6,987 nt of DNA from the NCBI GenBank assembly GCA_946479015.1, contig CAMLEQ010000205.1, positions 1 to 6,987 of the forward strand, written 5' to 3'. Shown one piece after another: positions 1-4,928 of the stretch (positions are counted from its first letter, which is position 1; the number at the start of each line of letters is the position of its first letter). The notes beneath the pieces are model-generated. The model ran no database searches. It was not told where the DNA came from and worked only from the letters and a program-made list of their open reading frames with translations. Both the position numbers and the translations under genes were made by a program. Source of the stretch: an uncultured Gemmatimonadota bacterium. Its GTDB lineage: Bacteria > Gemmatimonadota > Gemmatimonadetes > Gemmatimonadales > Gemmatimonadaceae.

Positions 1-125
1 AGCCCGAGCGGAACCCAGCCAACGCGCCCGAGCGCCGCCCGGCCGAGGAGCTCGAGCGGAACCCGCCAAGGCACCAGAGCGCCGCCCGGCCGAGGAGCCC
101 GCGCGGAGACAAGCCGAGGAGCCCG
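1..125. repeat. Degenerate tandem repeat, about 48-bp unit
   Basis: Two near-complete units lie at about 5-52 and 53-100. The 12-mer cgagcggaaccc occurs at 5-16 and again at 53-64 (period 48). A 22-bp block ending in ggccgaggagc is identical at 30-51 and 77-98 (period 47). A shortened, decayed third unit covers 100-124 and shares gccgaggagccc (89-100 and 113-124). Bases 1-4 look like the tail of a preceding unit, so the array probably extends left of the window. The one-base difference in period argues against translation of the repeat. It lies just downstream of the permease stop codon. No function can be assigned from sequence. Confidence 0.75.
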
Positions 126-141
126 ACCGCACCTGCGCCGG

Positions 142-160
142 CGAGCGTGCGGGGCGCTCG
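142..160 (-). terminator. Weak hairpin downstream of the permease gene
   Basis: The arms cgagcg (142-147) and cgctcg (155-160) are perfect reverse complements around a 7-nt loop, starting 3 nt beyond the permease stop codon. There is no T-tract after it on the minus strand, so it does not meet the usual intrinsic-terminator pattern. It could stabilise the mRNA end or be chance in GC-rich DNA. Confidence 0.22.
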
Positions 161-163
161 GGG

Positions 164-2782
164 TCACGCCTCTCTCAGCGCGACCACCGGGTCCACCCGG
201 GCCGCGCGTCTCGCCGGGACGAGCGCGGCGATGAGCGCAACGGCTGCGAGCAGCGCGGCGGCGCCGGCGATCGATGGGGCGTCCAAAGGCGTCACGCCGT
301 AGAGCAGCGAACGCGCGAGGCGCGTGAGCAGCGCCGCGCCGCCCACTCCCACCGCCAGCCCGGCGAGCACCGGAGCCATCGCGCCGCGCAGGACGAGCGC
401 CACCACCTTGCCGCGCGCGGCGCCGAGCGCCATGCGGATCCCGATCTCGCGCGTGCGCTGCGCCACCGTGTGCGACAGGACGCCGTAGATCCCCACCGCC
501 GCGAGCACGAGCGCGAGCGCGCCGAATCCGGCGAGCAGCAGCATCACGAAGCGGCGCCCCGCCACGCTGCGCGCCACCACGTCGTCCATCGTCGCCAGCT
601 CCACCGGGACATCCTGGTCGATGGCGTGCAGCCGCTCGCGGACCGCGGCGGCGAGGCTCGACGGCGCCGCACGCGCGCGGATCACGATCGTCGCGTCGCG
701 AGCGCGCTCCGGGCGCTGCCGGTAGAGCACGTAGTGCTCCGGCTTCGCGGGGGTGTCGAGCCCCTGCTGGCGCACGTCCCCGACCACGCCCACCACCGTC
801 AGCCAGCGCGCGGCGTGCTGGTCCATCCCGAGCGGGCGGATCCGCTTCCCGATCGGATCCTCTCCCGGCCACAGCCGACGCGCGAGCGCCTGGTTGATCA
901 GTGTCACGTTTGTCGCGGACGAATCGTCGGCGGGGCCGAAGCCGCGCCCGGCGATGAGCGGGATGCGCATGGTGGCGAAGTAGTCCTCGCTCACCGCGCG
1001 GTAGCTCGCGTAGCCCGTGTCGGGGCGATCGCCGATCACGAACCCGCCGCCGAAGTTCGAGGGGACGAGCGGCGTGATGTTGATCAGCGCCACGTGCTCC
1101 ACGCCCGGGACCCCGGCGATCGCGTCGAGCGCCGCGCCGAAGTAGGCGGCGATGCTCCCCTGCGCCGCGTAGCGCGGGCCGGGCAGCGACACCTCCGCCG
1201 TCAGCACGCCGTGCGGGGAGAAGCCGGGGTCCTGCGCCAGGAGCGCGCGGAAGCTCCGGATGAGCAGCCCCGCGCCGGTGAGGAGCACGAGCGCCACCGC
1301 CACCTCGGCGGCGATGAGCGCGCCGCGCAGCGGACGCCGCCCCGCCGAGGCGCCGCGCTCGCCGTCGGCGATCGCGCCGCGCAGCCGCGTGGTGGAGAGC
1401 TGCAGCGCGGGGAGCAGACCGATGAGCACACCGCTGGCCATCGTGAGCAGCGCGGCGAAGACCAGCACCGCGCGATCCACGCCGACCCCCGCCGCGCGCG
1501 GCAGCGTGGCGGGAGCGAGCGCGAGCAGCACGCGAACGAGCCACACCGCCAGCGCCGTCCCTGCCGCGCCGCCGAGCAGCGCGAGCAGCAGGTTCTCCAC
1601 GAGGAGCTGCCGCGCCAGGCGTCCGCGCCCCGCACCGAGCGCCGTGCGCAGCGCCATCTCGCGCGTCCGTGCCGCGCCGCGCGCGAGGTTGGCGCTCGTC
1701 AGGTTGACGCACGCCACGAACAGCACGAACAGCACCGCGCCGAACACGATCGCGAGCTGCCGGCGCACCGGCCCCACCAGCTCGTCGCGCAGCCCGACCA
1801 TGGTGACGCCGGTGGCGTCATCATCGCCGGCGTGCCGCGTCGCCAGGCGCCCGGCGATCGCATCCATCTCCTCGCGCGCTCGCGCCATGCCGACCCCCGG
1901 CGCGAGCCGCGCGATCACCTGGTCGTTGTGCGCCGTGCGCCCGCTCCCCTGCTCGAGCGGCTCCAGCGGGATCCACACCGCCGCGCGCTCCGGGAAGTCG
2001 AACGACGACGGCATCACACCCACCACCGTGTAGCTCGTGTTCCAGAGCTGGAGGTGGACGTCGCCAAGCGTGGGCGTGGCCCCGAGGTAGCGGCGCCAGA
2101 AGCGCTCGCTCACCACCGCCACCGGCGTCCCTCCCGGCCGACTCTCCTCGGGGAGGAAGGTGCGTCCGTGCAGCGGCGCCACGCGCAGAACGCGGAAGAA
2201 GTCCGCCGACACCGCGTTCACCGGCACGCGCACCGGCTCGCTCGCGCCGAGCACCGTGGCGTCGCCGCCGCCGTAGGCCGCGACGCCGGCGAACGAGCGG
2301 CTCTCGGCGCGCCAGTCGCTGAAGTTCGGGAACGACACGGCCATGCGGTCGGAATGGGCGTCGCGCTCGAACATCGCCACGAGGCGATCCGGCTCGGGGA
2401 ACGGGAGGGCGCGCAGCAGCACGCCGTTCACCACGGTGAACACCGCCGTGGTGGCGCCGATCCCGAGCGCGAGGGTGATCACGGCCACGGCCGCGAAGCC
2501 GGGGGAGCGGCGCAGGACGCGCGCCGCGAAGCGCGCGTCGCGCGCGAGGTCGTCCACGAGGGTGAGCCCGCGCGCGTCGCGCACCTCCTCCTTCGCGCGC
2601 GCCACGGCGCCGAACTCGCGCAGCGCCGTCGCCCGCGCCGTCGCGGGGTCGAGTCCGCGCGCCTCGTGCGCCGCGGCCTGCATGTCGAGGTGAAACCGCA
2701 GCTCGTCGTCGAGATCGCGCTCGAGGCCGCCGCGCCGCACCAGATCGCGGAAGCGGCGCGCGAGGCGTGAGATGCCGGACAT
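164..2782 (-). CDS. ADOP family permease (MacB/FtsX-like, duplicated core)
   Basis: The 872-residue inner-membrane protein has the ADOP (acidobacterial duplicated orphan permease) layout. A cytoplasmic N-terminal region (about 1-90, with a charged ERDLDDELRFHLDM segment) precedes a first membrane helix near 96-123 (ITLALGIGATTAVFTVVNGV). A MacB-like periplasmic domain follows (about 130-340), then three FtsX-type helices (about 343-462, with RTREMALRTALGAGRGRL at 372-389). The second half repeats this: helix about 487-510, periplasmic domain about 520-740, and FtsX helices 744-858 with RTREIGIRMALGAARG at 776-791. It ends in DPVVALREA, close to the usual family end. No ATPase gene is beside it, as is typical for these orphans; the substrate is unknown, with efflux or lipoprotein-type transport inferred from MacB. 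The start is supported by gaggagag on the minus strand (2787-2794), 4 nt before ATG. It lies 19 nt after the padR-like gene, so the two are probably one transcript. Confidence 0.95.
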   Translation of the reverse strand: MSGISRLARRFRDLVRRGGLERDLDDELRFHLDMQAAAHEARGLDPATARATALREFGAVARAKEEVRDARGLTLVDDLARDARFAARVLRRSPGFAAVAVITLALGIGATTAVFTVVNGVLLRALPFPEPDRLVAMFERDAHSDRMAVSFPNFSDWRAESRSFAGVAAYGGGDATVLGASEPVRVPVNAVSADFFRVLRVAPLHGRTFLPEESRPGGTPVAVVSERFWRRYLGATPTLGDVHLQLWNTSYTVVGVMPSSFDFPERAAVWIPLEPLEQGSGRTAHNDQVIARLAPGVGMARAREEMDAIAGRLATRHAGDDDATGVTMVGLRDELVGPVRRQLAIVFGAVLFVLFVACVNLTSANLARGAARTREMALRTALGAGRGRLARQLLVENLLLALLGGAAGTALAVWLVRVLLALAPATLPRAAGVGVDRAVLVFAALLTMASGVLIGLLPALQLSTTRLRGAIADGERGASAGRRPLRGALIAAEVAVALVLLTGAGLLIRSFRALLAQDPGFSPHGVLTAEVSLPGPRYAAQGSIAAYFGAALDAIAGVPGVEHVALINITPLVPSNFGGGFVIGDRPDTGYASYRAVSEDYFATMRIPLIAGRGFGPADDSSATNVTLINQALARRLWPGEDPIGKRIRPLGMDQHAARWLTVVGVVGDVRQQGLDTPAKPEHYVLYRQRPERARDATIVIRARAAPSSLAAAVRERLHAIDQDVPVELATMDDVVARSVAGRRFVMLLLAGFGALALVLAAVGIYGVLSHTVAQRTREIGIRMALGAARGKVVALVLRGAMAPVLAGLAVGVGGAALLTRLARSLLYGVTPLDAPSIAGAAALLAAVALIAALVPARRAARVDPVVALREA

Positions 2783-2801
2783 TGCGCTCTCCTCGTGGGG
2801 G

Positions 2802-3134
2802 TCAGGTGGTGCGGAGCACGAGCTCCACGGCCGTCGCGAACTGGCGCCAGCTCGCCGTCTCCTCGCCCAGCGCGCGGCGCCCCGCCGTGGTGAGCCGGTA
2901 GAACTTCGCGCGACGGTTGTGCTCCGACGTCCCCCAGTCGGCGGCGATGAGGCCGCGATCCTCGAGGCGGTGGAGCGCCGGATAGAGCGACCCCTGATTC
3001 ACGCGAAGCACGTCGCGCGACATCCGCTGGATGCGCTGCGACACACCCCAGCCGTGCATGGCACCGTGGGTGAGTGCCTTGAGGATCAGGAGGTCGAGTG
3101 TGCCCTGGAGCAGCTCGCTGGTCTCGTGAGACAT
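2802..3134 (-). CDS. PadR family repressor paired with the ADOP permease
   Basis: This 110-residue winged helix-turn-helix regulator belongs to the small PadR subgroup that accompanies ADOP permeases. The opening TSELLQGTLDLLILKAL (5-21) forms the first helix. Next come HGWGVSQRIQRMSRDVLRVNQGSLYPALHRLEDRG in the helix-turn-helix (27-61, the family's strongest signature) and the wing with RRAKFYRLTTAGRRAL (74-89). A short C-terminal helix (91-108) probably serves dimerisation. I chose the internal ATG at 3132-3134 over a start 26 codons further upstream. It has an aggaga ribosome site 6 nt before it, matches the usual family N-terminus, and the upstream extension would translate the likely operator. 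It is first in a minus-strand operon with the permease and probably represses both genes. Its inducer cannot be told from sequence. Confidence 0.93.
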   Translation of the reverse strand: MSHETSELLQGTLDLLILKALTHGAMHGWGVSQRIQRMSRDVLRVNQGSLYPALHRLEDRGLIAADWGTSEHNRRAKFYRLTTAGRRALGEETASWRQFATAVELVLRTT

Positions 3135-3140
3135 GGTCGT

Positions 3141-3146
3141 TCTCCT
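3141..3146 (-). promoter_or_regulatory. Ribosome binding site setting the padR start
   Basis: On the minus strand this reads aggaga, 6 nt before the ATG at 3134. It decides in favour of the 110-residue form over the longer reading frame that begins at 3212. Confidence 0.75.
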
Positions 3147-3147
3147 A

Positions 3148-3206
3148 GACGTTCGACAGGAGCGTACGTCGGGCGACCACGGAAAGTTTCTGTCGACTTT
3201 CGACAG
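3148..3206. promoter_or_regulatory. Candidate PadR operator in the divergent intergenic region
   Basis: A perfect inverted repeat, ctgtcga (3190-3196) and tcgacag (3200-3206), is separated by ctt. A further copy of the half-site, ttcgacagg, lies at 3152-3160, 47 bp from its match at 3199-3207 in the same orientation. A second, weaker dyad pairs gacgt (3148-3152) with acgtc (3166-3170). PadR proteins bind dyads as dimers and often control their own gene, so the padR-permease operon is the likely target. The divergent hydrolase starts 72 nt beyond the dyad and could also be affected. No convincing -35/-10 pair is visible on either strand. The binding role is inferred from position and symmetry only. 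Confidence 0.55.
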
Positions 3207-3277
3207 GGGCACGCCCGACCGCCGCGCCGGCGCGTCCCGCGCCGTCGGGCGGCGCGCCTCCTGCGTGCCGTGCGCGC

Positions 3278-4039
3278 ATGCGCGAGACCGGCTTCCTCGA
3301 CCGCGCCCTCGAGGTCGGCGGGGGCACGATGCGATACCAGGTGTACGTCCCCGCCGGGCTCGATCCCGGGGAGCGGTGGCCGCTGATCCTCTTCCTGCAC
3401 GGCGCCGGCGAGGGCGGAGGGGACGGCCTGCGCCCCACCGACGTCGGGATCGGCCACGCGATCCGTCGGGATCAGGATCGCTTCCCCTCCGTGGTGCTGT
3501 TCCCGCAGGCGCGTCGCGGCGAGCCGTGGCGCGGCGCCATGGCGGAGCGGGCCTGGCGCGCTCTCGACGCGGCGCTCGAGGAGTTTCCGGTGGATCCGGA
3601 GCGGCTCTACCTCACCGGGATCTCGATGGGGGGGTACGGCACGTGGCGGCTGGCGCTCGAACAGCCCGACCGCTTCGCCGCGCTGGTGCCGATCTGCGGC
3701 GGCCTCGACTCACCCGTCCGCCGGCGGCGCACCCTTGGCGGGGCGGAGGGGGGAGGAGGCGCGGAGCGCGCGGGGAGCGCGACGGATCCATTCACGTCCG
3801 CCGCGCGAGCGCTGCGCCACCTTCCCATCTGGGTGTTCCACGGCGCCGACGACCCGGTGGTCCCCGTCGCCGAGTCGCGTGTCATGGTGGACGCGCTCCG
3901 GCGGGAGGGCGCGGACGTGCGGTACACGGAGTATCCCGGAGTCGAGCACGGCTCGTGGGACCCGGCGTACGCCGACCCCCTCCTGGCGCGGTGGTTGTTC
4001 GCGCAGCGGCGGGGGAGCGCGGACGGCAGCGACCGGTGA
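3278..4039 (+). CDS. Alpha/beta hydrolase (predicted esterase/peptidase, phospholipase-carboxylesterase type)
   Basis: This 253-residue cytoplasmic protein has no signal peptide or membrane helix. The core is an alpha/beta hydrolase fold: strand PLILFLHGAGEGG (35-47) supplies the oxyanion-hole loop, and LTGISMGGYGTW (112-123) is the nucleophile elbow with Ser116. HGADDPVVPV (188-197) carries the acid, probably Asp192, and VEHGSWD (222-228) carries His224. The pattern resembles the 'predicted peptidase' or dienelactone-hydrolase-like esterases; the true substrate is unknown. Between CGGLDSP (140-146) and the strand before the Asp is an Arg/Gly-rich insertion (about 147-178) that I do not expect in close relatives. 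The ATG lacks a clear Shine-Dalgarno sequence. It is kept because TGFLDRALEVGG before the first strand resembles the normal family N-terminus; Met18 is the alternative. The gene is divergent from the padR-permease operon and ends 123 nt before the next gene. Confidence 0.88.
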   Translation: MRETGFLDRALEVGGGTMRYQVYVPAGLDPGERWPLILFLHGAGEGGGDGLRPTDVGIGHAIRRDQDRFPSVVLFPQARRGEPWRGAMAERAWRALDAALEEFPVDPERLYLTGISMGGYGTWRLALEQPDRFAALVPICGGLDSPVRRRRTLGGAEGGGGAERAGSATDPFTSAARALRHLPIWVFHGADDPVVPVAESRVMVDALRREGADVRYTEYPGVEHGSWDPAYADPLLARWLFAQRRGSADGSDR

Positions 4040-4085
4040 GCTCGGGGGGGATATCCTGCGGCTCCGCCACCGACGACCGATGTGC

Positions 4086-4114
4086 TTGCGCACGATATAT
4101 CTTCGATCTATCTT
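4086..4114 (+). promoter_or_regulatory. Candidate promoter of the second padR-like gene
   Basis: A -35-like ttgcgc (4086-4091) and a -10-like tatctt (4109-4114) are separated by 17 nt. Transcription would start near 4121, giving a leader of about 40 nt. The -35 match is poor (three of six), and other AT-rich hexamers in the island could serve as -10. The likely operator repeats overlap the spacer and -10 element, as expected for autorepression. Confidence 0.35.
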
Positions 4115-4151
4115 GATGCCGTCAAAGATATATCGCCGTTATATCGAACGG
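4093..4151. promoter_or_regulatory. Repeat-dense operator upstream of the second padR-like gene
   Basis: The 11-mer cgatatatctt (4093-4103) is followed at once by a copy with one change, cgatctatctt (4104-4114). Its exact reverse complement, aagatatatcg, lies at 4125-4135. Related ttatatcg lies at 4139-4146, inside a 5+5 bp dyad, ccgtt/aacgg (4136-4140 and 4147-4151), which runs into the ribosome binding site. The stretch is strikingly AT-rich against its surroundings. From memory, glycine-rich PadR regulators often sit behind ATATATC-type palindromes, which fits autoregulation; I cannot verify this here. Arms, spacing and position are seen; the binding protein is inferred. Confidence 0.65.
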
Positions 4152-4155
4152 AGGG
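4150..4155 (+). promoter_or_regulatory. Ribosome binding site setting the second padR-like start
   Basis: The sequence ggaggg lies 7 nt before the ATG at 4163. It favours this start over an in-frame ATG at 4082, which would translate straight through the operator repeats and has no ribosome site. Confidence 0.85.
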
Positions 4156-4162
4156 TAGCGAC

Positions 4163-4756
4163 ATGTGGCATCAGCACCGGTGCGGCGGTTTCGGCGGGTG
4201 GGCGGGCGCCGGACGAGGATTCGATCCCAACTTCATGGGCGGATGGTTCTGGGGATCCCCGCGCGGGCGACGGGGCGGACCCTTCCGTGGCGGACGCATG
4301 TTCGAGCAGGGCGATCTCAAGTACGTCATCCTCAGGCTCCTCGAGGAGAAGCCCCGCCATGGCTACGAGATCATCAAGGAGCTCGAGGACCGCTTCGGCG
4401 GCGCCTACTCCCCCAGCCCGGGCACGATCTACCCCACCCTCAGCATGCTCGAGGACCTGGGCTACGCCCGCGCCACCCCGGAGGAGGGCGGAAAGAAGAT
4501 CTACGAGATCACCGATGAGGGGCGCGCCCACCTCGCGGAGCACCAGCCCGCAGTGGACGACATCTTCGAGCGAATCGCCGAGTTCGGGTCGAGCTTCTTC
4601 GGCGGCGCCATGATGGAGGTGAACCACGCCTTCAAGGACGTGGCCCGCGCCACCTACGCCAACGCCCCGCGCCACGCCAAGGACACGGAGCGCCTCCGCC
4701 GCATCAGGGAGGTGCTGGAGCGCGCGGCCAGGGAGATCGACGAGATCGGACGGTAG
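4163..4756 (+). CDS. PadR family regulator with Gly/aromatic-rich N-terminus
   Basis: This 197-residue DNA-binding protein has three parts. Residues 1-45 are low-complexity, rich in Gly, Arg, Trp and Phe, and open with MWHQHRC. Residues 47-125 are the PadR winged helix-turn-helix: FEQGDLKYVILRLLEEKP (47-64), then HGYEIIKELEDRFGGAYSPS (67-86), PGTIYPTLSMLEDLGYA (86-102) and the wing GGKKIYEITDEGRAHL (109-124). Residues 126-197 are a charged helical C-terminus for dimerisation, including DIFERIAEFG and a final stretch dense in Arg and Glu. This is the long, glycine-rich PadR type, distinct from the 110-residue partner of the permease. It probably represses its own promoter through the AT-rich repeats just upstream. 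Effector unknown. An intrinsic terminator starts 59 nt after its stop, so it is probably monocistronic. Kup follows on the same strand and may or may not be a target. Confidence 0.93.
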   Translation: MWHQHRCGGFGGWAGAGRGFDPNFMGGWFWGSPRGRRGGPFRGGRMFEQGDLKYVILRLLEEKPRHGYEIIKELEDRFGGAYSPSPGTIYPTLSMLEDLGYARATPEEGGKKIYEITDEGRAHLAEHQPAVDDIFERIAEFGSSFFGGAMMEVNHAFKDVARATYANAPRHAKDTERLRRIREVLERAAREIDEIGR

Positions 4757-4774
4757 CCGGGCGGCCGGCGCCGC

Positions 4775-4802
4775 TGGACGAGCGGAGGGGATTCGCTAAC
4801 TT
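4775..4802 (+). promoter_or_regulatory. Possible kup promoter upstream of the terminator
   Basis: The hexamer tggacg (4775-4780, four of six to TTGACA) and taactt (4797-4802, keeping T, A and the final T of the -10 consensus) are 16 nt apart. Transcription would begin near 4809, a few bases before the terminator hairpin. No better promoter is visible between the terminator and the kup start. The match is modest and the call tentative. Confidence 0.28.
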
Positions 4803-4815
4803 CACATCGGGCATT

Positions 4816-4847
4816 GGGTCGCGGACCAGCTCCGCGACCCGCTTTTT
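4816..4847 (+). terminator. Rho-independent terminator
   Basis: A perfect 10-bp stem, gggtcgcgga (4816-4825) with tccgcgaccc (4831-4840), encloses the loop ccagc. After gc comes a run of five T (4843-4847). It is oriented for plus-strand transcription and lies 59 nt after the second padR-like stop and 81 nt before the kup start. The simplest role is to end the padR-like transcript. It could also act as an attenuator within a kup leader if kup is transcribed from the promoter-like site at 4775-4802. The other strand lacks a T-tract, so it is one-directional. Confidence 0.88.
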
Positions 4848-4857
4848 GCGCGACGCT

Positions 4858-4871
4858 CGCACGAATGTGCG
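4858..4871 (+). other. Small hairpin in the kup leader
   Basis: The arms cgcac (4858-4862) and gtgcg (4867-4871) close a 4-nt gaat loop, 10 nt after the terminator T-tract. It may be an mRNA 5'-leader element of kup or chance. Nothing else but a short reading frame is seen between here and the kup start. Confidence 0.25.
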
Positions 4872-4928
4872 TGCCGACGCTTCTTCCCGCGAATCCATGG
4901 GCCCGCGCAGGTCCTGCACCTCTTCGGT

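Noticed and set aside
1..125. CRISPR array
   Set aside because: Repeats are imperfect, only two to three units, and the sequence between conserved blocks is itself partly repeated rather than unique spacers. No cas gene is present.
470..2770. A 766-codon open frame on the plus strand, antisense to the permease
   Set aside because: Its product is made almost wholly of Arg, His, Glu and Ala with no domain pattern. It is the expected mirror of GC-rich codon use in a real gene that has strong family motifs.
2802..3212. Longer 136-residue version of the first PadR protein
   Set aside because: The extra 26 residues would translate the inverted repeat region and do not match the family. The internal ATG has a good ribosome site.
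3086..4093. Several minus-strand open frames opposite the hydrolase
   Set aside because: They are Arg/Pro/Ala-rich shadows, lack ribosome sites and domain signatures, and lie against a gene with an intact catalytic motif set.
4082..4162. ATG at 4082 as the start of the second PadR protein
   Set aside because: It has no ribosome site and would translate the AT-rich operator. The ATG at 4163 has ggaggg 7 nt upstream.
4803..4928. A ydaO-type (c-di-AMP) riboswitch before kup
   Set aside because: The leader is short and I could not recognise the conserved ydaO segments. Only the terminator and a small hairpin are evident.
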